From assembly GCF_014803385.1 (NCBI RefSeq), contig NZ_JACYFC010000002.1, forward strand, positions 496,001-560,000: a stretch of 64,000 nucleotides of DNA, in the 5' to 3' direction. This stretch comes from Marinomonas colpomeniae. Lineage in GTDB: Bacteria; Pseudomonadota; Gammaproteobacteria; Pseudomonadales; Marinomonadaceae. Shown piece by piece: positions 36,498-45,555 of this stretch (position 1 is the first letter of the stretch; every line of letters begins with the position of its first letter). The notes under the pieces are model-generated. The model was not told where the DNA came from, made no database searches, and saw only the letters and a program-made list of their open reading frames with translations. The position numbers and the translations under genes are program-made.

Positions 36498-37799
36498 ATG
36501 TATAAATTTAAGTTAGCGTCAGTTGTTATTGGTATGTCTCTTGCGGGTTCAGCGTTGGCAGCAACAGAAGTCGAGTGGTGGCATGCAATGGGTGGTGCCA
36601 ATGGCGAAAAAGTAAATGAAATTGCCAAAGCGTTTAACGACTCTCAGGATGCATACTCAGTAAAGCCAGTTTATAAAGGTAATTATACTGAAACCATGAC
36701 TTCTGCTATTGCTGCGTTTCGTGCGAAACAGCAACCAGCAATTGTTCAGGTATTCGAAGTGGGTACCGCGAGCATGATGGCGGCGAAAGGCGCGATCTAT
36801 CCAGTGCATCAGTTGATGCGTGAATCAGGTCAACCTTTTGACGAAAGCACTTATCTAAGTGCAGTCACGGGTTACTACACAAGCAGTGAAGGCAAAATGC
36901 TTTCTATGCCATTCAACAGTTCAACTCCAGTCTTGTACTACAACAAAGATTTGTTCAAAAAAGCAGGCATTACTCAAGCCCCTAAAACGTGGCAAGAAGT
37001 AGAAACGACTGCGAAAAAATTACAACAATCAGGCGTATCTTGTGGCTTCACAACGGCTTGGCAATCTTGGGTTCACCTAGAAAACCTTAGCTCTCGTCAT
37101 AACGTACCATTCGCGTCTTTGGATAACGGCTTTGGCGGTTTAAAAACAGAATTAACTTTCAATGGTCCACTGCAAGTGGCTCATGTTAAGAAAATGGGTG
37201 AGTGGCAGAAAAGCGGTGTGTTCAGTTATTCTGGACGTACCAATGATGGAGCAGCGAAATTCTACAGCCAAGAATGTGCCATGTTCACTGAATCGTCTGC
37301 GGGTTACGCAGGTATCAAACGTAATGCTAAATTTGAATTTGGTGTAACGGAACTTCCTTACTGGGAAGGTAAAGTAAAACAGCCTTCTAACACCATCATC
37401 GGTGGTGCGTCTTTGTGGGTTCTTCAAGGTCATTCAAAAGAAGAATACAAGGGTGTGGCTTCTTTCCTAAGTTACTTGTCTCGTGCTTCTGTTCAAGCTG
37501 ATTGGCACCAATTTTCAGGTTACTTACCAATTACTAAAGCGGCTTATAGTTTGACAAAAGGTCAAGGTTTCTATGCTGCGAATCCAGGTACAGAAACAGG
37601 TGTTACTCAGATGACAACAGGCACGCCAACAGCGAATACGAAAGGATTACGTTTAGGTAACTTTGTTCAAATCCGTGGAGTGATTGATGAAGAGCTTGAG
37701 TCTGTATGGAGTGGTGATGTTGATGCTCAAACGGCACTTAACACAGCGGTAAAACGTGGTAATGCACTTCTTCGTAAGTTTGAAAGAGCGAACGATTAA
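36498..37799 (+). CDS. ugpB: sn-Glycerol-3-phosphate ABC transporter, periplasmic binding protein
   Basis: A 433-residue secreted binding protein. A signal peptide (MYKFKLASVVIGMSLAGSALA) is followed by mature ATEVEWWHAMGG. The segment YKGNYTETMTSAIAAFRAKQQPAIVQVFEVGTA is very close to UgpB. It captures glycerol-3-phosphate or glycerophosphodiesters in the periplasm. ATG at 36498 has GAGGA 8 bases upstream; a GTG five codons earlier is unlikely. A terminator-like hairpin after it probably raises its level over the permease genes. Confidence 0.9.
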   Translation: MYKFKLASVVIGMSLAGSALAATEVEWWHAMGGANGEKVNEIAKAFNDSQDAYSVKPVYKGNYTETMTSAIAAFRAKQQPAIVQVFEVGTASMMAAKGAIYPVHQLMRESGQPFDESTYLSAVTGYYTSSEGKMLSMPFNSSTPVLYYNKDLFKKAGITQAPKTWQEVETTAKKLQQSGVSCGFTTAWQSWVHLENLSSRHNVPFASLDNGFGGLKTELTFNGPLQVAHVKKMGEWQKSGVFSYSGRTNDGAAKFYSQECAMFTESSAGYAGIKRNAKFEFGVTELPYWEGKVKQPSNTIIGGASLWVLQGHSKEEYKGVASFLSYLSRASVQADWHQFSGYLPITKAAYSLTKGQGFYAANPGTETGVTQMTTGTPTANTKGLRLGNFVQIRGVIDEELESVWSGDVDAQTALNTAVKRGNALLRKFERAND

Positions 37800-37808
37800 A
37801 AAAACAGT

Positions 37809-37843
37809 TGCCCTTATGTGTTTTCATAAGGGCGATTTTTTTT
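37809..37843 (+). terminator. Intra-operon terminator between ugpB and ugpA
   Basis: Arms TGCCCTTATG and CATAAGGGCGA-side (perfect core GCCCTTATG/CATAAGGGC, loop TGTTTT) followed by a long T-run. Partial termination would leave the binding protein in excess of the membrane parts. Confidence 0.88.
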
Positions 37844-37877
37844 AGGTGTTCTTTCGGTTTTTTGTTTGGATATTTCT

Positions 37878-38756
37878 ATGACGGTTACCTTCCCCCAAAA
37901 AGGCCTTCCTTGGTTATTGCTTTTGCCTCAGTTATTAGTGACAGCGATTTTTTTTCTATGGCCTGCAGAGCAAGCATTAGAGCAAGCTTTTTATCAAGAA
38001 GACGCGTTTGGTTTGAGCCGAGAGTTTGTTGGCTTTGAAAACTTTATCGATTTGTTTACGGACCCTCTGTATTACCAATCGATGCTAACCACGTTGTTTT
38101 TCAGTTTTTCTGTTGCCATTTTAGGCATTTCTGTTGCGCTCTTGTTAGCGGTGATGGCAGATCGTGTTATTCGCGGTAAGTTGGCGTATCAAACTTTATT
38201 AATCTGGCCCTATGCGGTTGCGCCTGCATTAGCTGGTGTGCTCTGGTGGATTTTATTTGATCCAAGTATGGGGCCGATTGCCCTGTGGTTGAATTCAGCT
38301 GGGGTGGATTGGAATCACTATCTTAATGGCAACCAAGCCATGATATTGGTGGTGATTGCTTCTACGTGGAAGCAGATTAGTTATAACTTTTTATTCTTTC
38401 TGGCGGGTTTACAAGCGGTCCCTCGTTCATTAATTGAAGCGGCGTCGATTGATGGCGCTAGTCCATTTAAACGTTTCTGGACGATTGTCTTTCCTCTTTT
38501 ATCGCCAACGACTTTCTTTTTGCTTGTCGTGAATTTGGTTTATGCCTTCTTTGAAACTTTCGGTGTGATTGATGCGACAACGAAAGGTGGTCCAGGACAA
38601 AGTACCAACACTTTAGTTTATAAAGTATTTGAAGATGGTTTTGTTGGTTTGGATCTTGGTGGCTCTGCGGCTCAGTCTGTTGTACTGATGGGCATCGTCG
38701 GTCTTATGACGGTTATTCAGTTTCGCTTTATTGAGCGCAAGGTGCAGTACTCATGA
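37878..38756 (+). CDS. ugpA: Glycerol-3-phosphate ABC transporter permease UgpA
   Basis: A 292-residue permease with six membrane helices and the inner-membrane EAA loop [23 protein letters not shown] near residue 187. MVTVTFPQK-like polar start, then the MalF/UgpA-type fold. ATG at 37878 is used; upstream TTG at 37866 is possible. It overlaps ugpE by four bases. Confidence 0.9.
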   Translation: MTVTFPQKGLPWLLLLPQLLVTAIFFLWPAEQALEQAFYQEDAFGLSREFVGFENFIDLFTDPLYYQSMLTTLFFSFSVAILGISVALLLAVMADRVIRGKLAYQTLLIWPYAVAPALAGVLWWILFDPSMGPIALWLNSAGVDWNHYLNGNQAMILVVIASTWKQISYNFLFFLAGLQAVPRSLIEAASIDGASPFKRFWTIVFPLLSPTTFFLLVVNLVYAFFETFGVIDATTKGGPGQSTNTLVYKVFEDGFVGLDLGGSAAQSVVLMGIVGLMTVIQFRFIERKVQYS

Positions 38757-39601
38757 TAGAAAATAGACCTTGGTTAACCTTTGTTAGCCACGCAACGTTA
38801 TTATTGGGCATCGCTTTAGTGGCGTTACCAGTGTGGATGGCGCTTGTTGCCTCAACTCATCCTGCGTCTGCTTTTGGTGTCGGTCACATTCCTTTGTGGT
38901 TTGGCGATTCTGGCGTGGATACTTGGAAAACCGTTTTGCTTGAAAAAGCCGGTAATGGCATTGATACGCCCGTGTTTTTTATGATGCTGAATTCTTTGAT
39001 TATGGCGTTAGGGATTACCTTTGGGAAAATTGCCATTTCATTGTTGTCCGCTTATGCGATTGTTTTCTTCCGCTTTCCTTTTCGTGATTTGTGTTTTTGG
39101 ATTATTTTCATGACGCTGATGCTGCCTGTTGAGGTTCGCATTGTGCCGACTTATGAAGTAGTCGCAAACCTTGATTTACTGAACAGTTACACAGGATTAA
39201 CTCTGCCTTTGATTGCCAGTGCGACAGCGACCTTTTTGTTTCGTCAGTGCTTTTTGAGCATTCCAGGTGAGTTGGTAGAAGCCGCGCGAATTGATGGTGC
39301 TGGGCCGTTTCGTTTTTTCTTTGATATTTTGTTGCCGCTATCGCGCACGAATATCGCGGCGTTGTTTGTGATCTTGTTTATTTATGGTTGGAATCAATAT
39401 TTATGGCCTTTGTTGATTACCACGGATGATGCTTATTACACTTTAGTGATGAGTATTAAGCGTATGTTGTCTGTTACGGATGGTGATATTGCGTGGAACC
39501 AAATTATGGCGACCACCTTGCTTGCTATGTTGCCGCCTGTTGCCGTTGTTATTGGTATGCAGAAGTTATTTGTCAAAGGTTTAGTGGATTCGGAGAAATA
39601 G
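38753..39601 (+). CDS. ugpE: Glycerol-3-phosphate ABC transporter permease UgpE
   Basis: A 282-residue permease, six helices, with the EAA motif [23 protein letters not shown] near residue 178. Partner of UgpA in the inner membrane. Starts in the ATGATAG overlap with ugpA and ends two bases before the ATPase gene. Confidence 0.9.
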   Translation: MIENRPWLTFVSHATLLLGIALVALPVWMALVASTHPASAFGVGHIPLWFGDSGVDTWKTVLLEKAGNGIDTPVFFMMLNSLIMALGITFGKIAISLLSAYAIVFFRFPFRDLCFWIIFMTLMLPVEVRIVPTYEVVANLDLLNSYTGLTLPLIASATATFLFRQCFLSIPGELVEAARIDGAGPFRFFFDILLPLSRTNIAALFVILFIYGWNQYLWPLLITTDDAYYTLVMSIKRMLSVTDGDIAWNQIMATTLLAMLPPVAVVIGMQKLFVKGLVDSEK

Positions 39602-39603
39602 TG

Positions 39604-40671
39604 ATGACGGATGTTATTTTAGAAAAAATTGGTAAAACATACCCCAATGGTTATCACGCAATTCCAAGTGTGGATCTCTCTATTGAAGAAGGTGAGTTTA
39701 TTGTTTTAGTTGGCCCATCAGGATGTGGTAAATCAACACTATTGCGTATGGTGGCTGGACTGGAAAGTATTTCGGATGGTGAACTGCGCATTCGTGGTGA
39801 ACGCATGAATGAAAAAGAGCCTGCTGAGCGCGATATCGCGATGGTATTTCAAAACTACGCCTTGTACCCGCACATGACGGTTTACAACAACATGGCGTAT
39901 GGCTTGAAAAACCGCAAAGTATCGAAAGAAGTTATCGAGAAAAAAGTTACCGATGTGGCAGAGATGTTAGGATTAACAGACTTGCTGCAACGTAAACCTG
40001 GCCAATTGTCTGGTGGTCAGCGTCAGCGTGTGGCGATGGGGCGTGCCATGGTACGTGATCCAAAAGTCTTCTTATTTGATGAGCCTTTGTCTAACCTTGA
40101 TGCCAAACTACGTGTTCAGATGCGTGTGGAAATACGACAGCTGCAACGTAAATTAGGCACGACGACTTTGTATGTTACTCATGATCAGGTCGAAGCCATG
40201 ACATTGGCGGATCGTCTGGTTGTGTTGAATAAAGGTAATGCAGAACAAATCGGCACACCAATGGATTTGTACAATAAGCCAGCAACCCCTTTTGTTGCGT
40301 CTTTTATTGGCTCTCCTTCGATGAACCTACTTCCTGCGAACCTTGTAGAGCAAGGTATTAAAATTTCGAATTCGTTAACTTTACCTTTGCCTCATGATTA
40401 TCGTGGCGGCGTGGTATGGGGGATTCGTCCAGAGCATTTAGAAGTTTCAGATGAGCAAAATGCTGATTTCGCTTTGCGTATTCAAGCGGTAGAATCGCTT
40501 GGTGCTGAAACCCTAATACATGGTTTGTTAGAGGAAGAGTCTAAAAAGGGCATTCCTATGGTTGTACGTTTATCTGGACCGCATTTACCTGAGCTAAATA
40601 GTCTTATGTGGTTAACGGCACCAGTTAAACATTGGCACTTATTTGACGAAATAACTCAACAGAGGCTATGA
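39604..40671 (+). CDS. ugpC: Glycerol-3-phosphate ABC transporter ATPase UgpC
   Basis: A 355-residue ATPase of the MalK/UgpC group. Walker A GPSGCGKST is near residue 37, the Q-loop is VFQNYALYPHMTV, the signature LSGGQRQRVAMGRA is near 133 and Walker B is VFLFDEPLSNLDAKLR. A C-terminal TOBE-like regulatory domain starts about 240. The open frame extends upstream into ugpE but ATG at 39604 is the natural start. Confidence 0.93.
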   Translation: MTDVILEKIGKTYPNGYHAIPSVDLSIEEGEFIVLVGPSGCGKSTLLRMVAGLESISDGELRIRGERMNEKEPAERDIAMVFQNYALYPHMTVYNNMAYGLKNRKVSKEVIEKKVTDVAEMLGLTDLLQRKPGQLSGGQRQRVAMGRAMVRDPKVFLFDEPLSNLDAKLRVQMRVEIRQLQRKLGTTTLYVTHDQVEAMTLADRLVVLNKGNAEQIGTPMDLYNKPATPFVASFIGSPSMNLLPANLVEQGIKISNSLTLPLPHDYRGGVVWGIRPEHLEVSDEQNADFALRIQAVESLGAETLIHGLLEEESKKGIPMVVRLSGPHLPELNSLMWLTAPVKHWHLFDEITQQRL

Positions 40672-40678
40672 GAGCAAG

Positions 40679-41455
40679 ATGCAAAAAGACCATATTTTAG
40701 GTGGGAATGTTTCAGGTGAAAAGGTGTTGAATACAAAAGTAATGGGACACCGAGGTGCAGCATTATTGGCGCCTGAGAATACCTTGTCATCGATTCGTGC
40801 CGCTGCCGCTGCGGGCGCGACTTGGGTAGAAATTGATGTGTATTTGATTGCCGAAGGCGGTCTCGTTATTTTTCATGATGACACACTGGAACGCTGCACA
40901 AACGGTGAAGGTGTAACTCGTGAAGCACAGCTTAGTTATGTGACTGAATTGGATGCTGGCGTTAAATTTTCAGCTGACTTTGTCGGCGAAAAAGTACCAA
41001 CACTCCTAGAAGCGTTACACTGCATTCAGTCTCTGGGGCTTGGTTTAAATCTTGAAATTAAACACGACAGTGCTGATGTTGAAACCATTGTTCCGGCAGT
41101 GATGGATATGTTGAAAGCTCATTGGGCTGATAACGATAAACTGATGATTTCGAGCTTTAATCATGCCGCTTTGCAGATGAGCTATGAGATCGATAGTGAT
41201 CGTCATTTGGCGCAGTTGTATGAAGACATTCCAGCTCATTGGCAGGAAGAGCTTGAAAACATTAAGGCTTATAGTTTGAACTGTGATTACTCCAGATTAA
41301 CGCAGGTTCAAGCGCTGGCAGTGAAAGCAGCTGGCTATAAACTACTTTGTTACACCGCAAATAATCCACAAGCTGTGGAGTCTCATTGGGCGTGGGGAAT
41401 GGATGCTGTTATTACGGATGATCCAACAAAATTTGCGTTTTTATTAGTACCTTAA
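40679..41455 (+). CDS. ugpQ: Glycerophosphodiester phosphodiesterase
   Basis: A 258-residue GDPD-fold enzyme, cytoplasmic (no signal peptide). Catalytic motifs are GHRGAALLAPENT near residue 23, VEIDVYL and FHDDTLERCTNG. It splits imported glycerophosphodiesters into glycerol-3-phosphate and an alcohol such as ethanolamine. Seven bases after ugpC, as in the E. coli ugp operon. Ethanolamine released here could feed the eutBC lyase of this window; that link is inference. Confidence 0.92.
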   Translation: MQKDHILGGNVSGEKVLNTKVMGHRGAALLAPENTLSSIRAAAAAGATWVEIDVYLIAEGGLVIFHDDTLERCTNGEGVTREAQLSYVTELDAGVKFSADFVGEKVPTLLEALHCIQSLGLGLNLEIKHDSADVETIVPAVMDMLKAHWADNDKLMISSFNHAALQMSYEIDSDRHLAQLYEDIPAHWQEELENIKAYSLNCDYSRLTQVQALAVKAAGYKLLCYTANNPQAVESHWAWGMDAVITDDPTKFAFLLVP

Positions 41456-41477
41456 TGAATAGAGATAAGGCACCTTT

Positions 41478-42257
41478 GTGGGCTTAAATGAACGACAAAA
41501 CCAGATATTAAACTGGGTGCAACAAGAAGATGCTTTATTGGTAGAGGAGATGGTGGCACGTTTTAATGTGTCATCACAAACTATCCGTAAAGACATTAAT
41601 CAATTGGCTGAGCGTCATCTTGTACGACGAACCCATGGTGGAATTTCGCCTGTATCAAGTACGGAAAACTTACCGTTTGATAACCGTCAATTTTTAAACA
41701 GTGATGCAAAGGGAGTAATTGCGACCCAAGTCGCTGAATTGATTCCTGATGGCGCCTCTGTTTTCTTGGGTATTGGAACGACCGTCGAATATGTAGCTAA
41801 GGCGTTGGTGTCTCATCAACGTTTGCAAGTATTCACTAACAACCTAACGGTGGCTGGTATCTTAGGAAACTATCCTGATATTCGAGTACGTGTTTTGGCG
41901 GGTAAATTACGACATCGGCATCATGATTTAGTCGGTGAAGAAACCTTATCTGGTTTGAGGCAGTATTATTTCGACTACGGTGTATTGGGTTGTGGTGGCA
42001 TGGACGAAGTGCAAGGAATATTGGATTTTGACCCAGAAGAAGCCGCAGTAAGTCGCGTTATTGTTGAGCAAAGTCGTCACAGTCTTTTGGTTGTGGATCA
42101 ACATAAATGGGGCCGCAAGGCTATGGCGCGTGTCCATCCTTTTTCTGCTGTAGATTGGATTTTCAGTGATGTCCTAACTCAAGCACAAACTCATTTACTC
42201 ACCGCTCAAGGTGTTAAAATTCAACTTTGTTCACAGGGTGAATATGTCAATTCATGA
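41478..42257 (+). CDS. DeoR-family transcriptional regulator (GlpR-like)
   Basis: A 259-residue repressor. The N-terminal helix-turn-helix reads NQILNWVQQEDALLVEEMVARFNVSSQTIRKDINQLAE (in two parts) with RRTHGG after it, and the C-terminal phosphosugar-binding DeoR domain has VFLGIGTTVEYVAKAL. The start is GTG. It lies inside the ugp operon and probably controls it in response to glycerol-3-phosphate. It overlaps the next gene by 14 bases. Confidence 0.88.
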   Translation: MGLNERQNQILNWVQQEDALLVEEMVARFNVSSQTIRKDINQLAERHLVRRTHGGISPVSSTENLPFDNRQFLNSDAKGVIATQVAELIPDGASVFLGIGTTVEYVAKALVSHQRLQVFTNNLTVAGILGNYPDIRVRVLAGKLRHRHHDLVGEETLSGLRQYYFDYGVLGCGGMDEVQGILDFDPEEAAVSRVIVEQSRHSLLVVDQHKWGRKAMARVHPFSAVDWIFSDVLTQAQTHLLTAQGVKIQLCSQGEYVNS

Positions 42258-43047
42258 TCTTTCTGAGCTAGCTAGTGATGACTGTAAAGGCTTGCGTTTT
42301 ATTTTAACGGATTTTGACGATACCTTAACGTGGGAAGGGCAATTACCTGTAGAAACATTGCGGGCCCTGACTGTATTAAAAGAAAATGGTGTCAAAGTCA
42401 TTCCTGTTACGGGTGGTTGTGCAGGATGGTCTGACATGATTGCTAGAGCGCTCCCTGTTGATGGTGTGATTACAGAAGGTGGCGCCTGTTTTATTGGCAA
42501 AACCTTGGATCAGCATCTTACCTATGAGTTTTGGCGTGAAGAGTCGGTTATGCGAGCAGAACAAGCTCGTCTATTGAATGAAGTGAATAAAGTACTAGTA
42601 CAATTTCCTCGATTGAAGTTAGCCAGAGATCAGTCTTATCGTTTAACCGATGTGGCTATCGACTATGCGCAAGATGTAAAGCCCGCTGCGATTGAAGAAA
42701 AGAATGCCTGTTTGGAGGCCTTAACTGCGCTGGGTTTAAATGTGAAGGCAAGCTCCATACATATTAATGTTTGTTCGGAAGGGTACGATAAATTTTCCAT
42801 GGCGCAGCGTGTTTTAAGCCAAGCTTATGGTTTAAGCGAAGTCGAACAACAAGAGCAAGTATTGTATGTTGGTGATGCACCTAACGATGAAAGCATGTTT
42901 GCGCGTTTTCCACTGAGTGTTGGTGTTGCGAACATTGTGGAACACTTGTCGATTATGACGTACCGTCCGCGCTATCAAACCTCTCAGCCAGGCGGTTTAG
43001 GCTTTGCGGAACTGGCTGACTTTATTTTGGTTGCACGTTCTTTCTAA
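42244..43047 (+). CDS. HAD-IIB family phosphatase in the ugp operon
   Basis: A 267-residue haloacid-dehalogenase hydrolase of the Cof/sugar-phosphatase type. Motif I is FILTDFDDTLTWEG near residue 20, motif II VIPVTGGCAGW, and motif IV YVGDAPNDESMFARFPLSVGVAN near 215. It may dephosphorylate a glycerol- or sugar-phosphate. GGGTGA lies before ATG at 42244, inside the end of the deoR gene, so it is translated with it. Substrate unknown. Confidence 0.82.
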   Translation: MSIHDLSELASDDCKGLRFILTDFDDTLTWEGQLPVETLRALTVLKENGVKVIPVTGGCAGWSDMIARALPVDGVITEGGACFIGKTLDQHLTYEFWREESVMRAEQARLLNEVNKVLVQFPRLKLARDQSYRLTDVAIDYAQDVKPAAIEEKNACLEALTALGLNVKASSIHINVCSEGYDKFSMAQRVLSQAYGLSEVEQQEQVLYVGDAPNDESMFARFPLSVGVANIVEHLSIMTYRPRYQTSQPGGLGFAELADFILVARSF

Positions 43048-43079
43048 AACTGGATTATAGGTCTTGGTTGTAGACCTGC

Positions 43080-43116
43080 AGACGATTCATTTTTAATGGT
43101 CGTCTTTTTTAGGTAT
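43080..43116 (+). terminator. Terminator of the ugp operon
   Basis: Arms AGACGATTCATT and AATGGTCGTCT with one bulged base, loop TTT, then TTTTT. It overlaps the 3' end of yedI, which is convergent. Confidence 0.8.
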
Positions 43117-44004
43117 AAAAGACGCTATGCACACTGCAACACCACCTAACAACAAACCAACTAATAAACTGATTCCCGTATTAATCACGCTGGTTAGAAT
43201 TGGGTAGTTAGCAATCTCACCTGAAACCGCAAGTTCTGCAGCATGATGCAAAGCAGGCAAGCCGTGAACAAATATCCCGCCGCCCACCAGAAACATCGCA
43301 ATCGTACCAACGATGGATAAAAGACGTATGAGCATAGGGGCACTTTTTAAAATGCCGTAACCTATATGTTGTATGAATGCCTTCTTAGATTGATGTAGGT
43401 GCAGGCCAATATCATCAAGGCGGACAATTAAGCCGACCAATAGATAAACGCCAACGGTAACAACAAACGCGATTAAACTAACAACGATGGTTTGCGTGAG
43501 TAAATTTAGACCTGCCACGGTTCCTAGAGCGATCACAATGATTTCGGCAGACAGTATAAAGTCTGTTCGAACTGCCCCACGTATCTTGTCTTTTTCCAGT
43601 GTTAGCATTTCTGCATCGGATTTTGCTATTTTTACTTTTTCTGTAAGGGTGTGTTTATCACCTTTGTTTTTTTGGAAAGTGTGCAGAACTTTTTCGACGC
43701 CTTCGAAGCATAAATACAATCCACCTGCCATCAATAAGGGTTGAATCAGCCAAGGGATAAAGGCACTAATAGCAAGCGCTAAAGGCACAAGGATAATCTT
43801 ATTGAGAAAAGATCCTTTGGCGACAGCCCAAACAACAGGGAGTTCTCTGTCTGCTTTAACCCCCGAAACCTGTTCGGCATTGAGTGCGAGATCATCACCC
43901 AATACCCCCGCTGTTTTCTTTGCTGCTACTTTCGAGAAAACGGCAATGTCGTCCAATAACACAGTAATGTCATCTAATAATGCTAATAAGCCAGTCATGG
44001 CCAT
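43093..44004 (-). CDS. yedI: DUF808 membrane protein YedI
   Basis: A 303-residue membrane protein. The N-terminal LLALLDDITVLLDDIAVFSKVAAKKTAGVLGDDLALN (in two parts) and ELPVVWAVAKGSFLNKIILVPLAL closely match E. coli YedI. Five to six hydrophobic helices follow. Function unknown; it belongs to DUF808. Single gene, convergent with the ugp operon. Confidence 0.92.
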   Translation of the reverse strand: MAMTGLLALLDDITVLLDDIAVFSKVAAKKTAGVLGDDLALNAEQVSGVKADRELPVVWAVAKGSFLNKIILVPLALAISAFIPWLIQPLLMAGGLYLCFEGVEKVLHTFQKNKGDKHTLTEKVKIAKSDAEMLTLEKDKIRGAVRTDFILSAEIIVIALGTVAGLNLLTQTIVVSLIAFVVTVGVYLLVGLIVRLDDIGLHLHQSKKAFIQHIGYGILKSAPMLIRLLSIVGTIAMFLVGGGIFVHGLPALHHAAELAVSGEIANYPILTSVINTGISLLVGLLLGGVAVCIASFIPKKDDH

Positions 44005-44210
44005 AATGTTTCTCTTTAAGGAATTGAAGGATAAGCCGAAATTAAGTGCGTTATTTTTTTGGTAGTCTGATTTTCATTTTAGCATTGTGTATCATTGGAA
44101 GATAACATCAAGTTGAATCATTTTAGTGAGTATAAGCACCAAAATGATTGGTTTTTTGCTTAATATACTTCTATTTTATTTATCTTTTATTTTTAATAAT
44201 GAGGTTCATT

Positions 44211-45395
44211 ATGGCGAGCTCTTTGCGTATTTTTCGTCGCATGATTATGCCAGATCTTATTCGTGTCCATCGTTATCAGAGCTTGCCAGAGCAAGGTCCG
44301 AAAGTGTTATTTTTTAGTGGCGGCTCGGCATTAAATAAAATTAGTAGGGTGTTTAAAGAATACACTCACCACTCTATTCATTTGGTAACACCTTTTGATT
44401 CAGGTGGCAGTTCGGCGCGCTTGCGTGCTGAGTTCGATATTCCTGCAGTAGGGGATTTACGTAGCCGTTTAATGGCATTGGCCGATGAAACGGTAATGGG
44501 GCAGCCAGAAGTGTATGCCTTGTTTACTCATCGTTTAAGTCAGTATGAAACCCCTGCTGAATTGAAGGCACAATTACAACAGCTTGTATTGGGTGAACAC
44601 CCTCTGATAGAAACTATTCCTAACCCAATGAAAGCGTTGATTCAGTCGCATCTCGCGGTGACTCAGCAACGAATTAATGATGATTTTGATTTGCGTGGCG
44701 CAAGTATTGGAAACCTAATTATTGCAGGTGGATATTTAAACAACCAACAGCAGTTGGATCCCATCGTGTTTTTATTTTCTCGATTGGTCAAGACGCTGGG
44801 CGATGTGAAAACGACGCTAGATGCTAGTTTGCATCTGGGCGTTGAATTAGACAATGGCGATACTGTTTTAGGGCAGCACAATATTACAGGCAAAGAAACT
44901 GACATATTGTCCAGTCCGATAAAACGTATGTGGCTTAATAAAGGATTACGTACAACTCAGCCTACGAATCAATATATTGCCGATGACCGAAAGGATGCGA
45001 TAGAGGGCGCAGACTTAATCTGTTATCCACCAGGCAGTTATTACAGTAGCCTACTGGCCAATTTAATGCCGGAAGGTGTTGGTCGTGCGATCTGTAATAA
45101 CTCAAACCCGAAAGTATATTTACCTAACTTAGGAATTGACCCAGAACAGCAAGGTTTGTCTTTAATGGAGAGAGTGCGAAGGCTAGTGGTGTCTGTTGAA
45201 GCGGACAAGGAAGGTGAAGAGGCTTATTCTGCGTTGGATTATTTACTGCTTGATGAAAATTACGATTATGGCGAAGTCGATATTGAGCAATTAAGAAATT
45301 TGAACATAGAAGTAATTAAAACGCCTTTGATTTCGATTAAGCCTGAAAAATATGATGAAAGGCTAGTGGTAAAAGCCTTGTTGTCTTTTGTCTGA
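44211..45395 (+). CDS. CofD-like protein (GAK-type)
   Basis: A 394-residue protein related to CofD/YvcK. The N-terminal KVLFFSGGSALNKISRVF is the glycine-rich start of the fold, with SIHLVTPFDSGGSSARLR, then GASIGNLIIAGGYL near residue 163 and DLICYPPGSYYSSLLANLM near 268. CofD makes F420 by joining 2-phospholactate to a deazaflavin, but gammaproteobacteria like this do not normally make F420. This branch is named from TIGRFAMs as CofD-related, GAK system; partner genes are not adjacent. Function unknown. Start at 44211 has GAGG 6 bases upstream; the longer frame back to 44148 is probably not translated. Confidence 0.75.
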   Translation: MASSLRIFRRMIMPDLIRVHRYQSLPEQGPKVLFFSGGSALNKISRVFKEYTHHSIHLVTPFDSGGSSARLRAEFDIPAVGDLRSRLMALADETVMGQPEVYALFTHRLSQYETPAELKAQLQQLVLGEHPLIETIPNPMKALIQSHLAVTQQRINDDFDLRGASIGNLIIAGGYLNNQQQLDPIVFLFSRLVKTLGDVKTTLDASLHLGVELDNGDTVLGQHNITGKETDILSSPIKRMWLNKGLRTTQPTNQYIADDRKDAIEGADLICYPPGSYYSSLLANLMPEGVGRAICNNSNPKVYLPNLGIDPEQQGLSLMERVRRLVVSVEADKEGEEAYSALDYLLLDENYDYGEVDIEQLRNLNIEVIKTPLISIKPEKYDERLVVKALLSFV

Positions 45396-45555
45396 TTGAA
45401 GTGAAAATAAAGCAAAAATCTGGATGTGTACTATGTTTTAAGAAGCTCTCCTGTAATAAAACTTTACGTGAAATAACATTTTTGTGTTGTTAAAGAGACC
45501 CTTTAAAGTGCCATCATATGAAATATTGATGACACTAGATTAAAAGAGAATAGTA

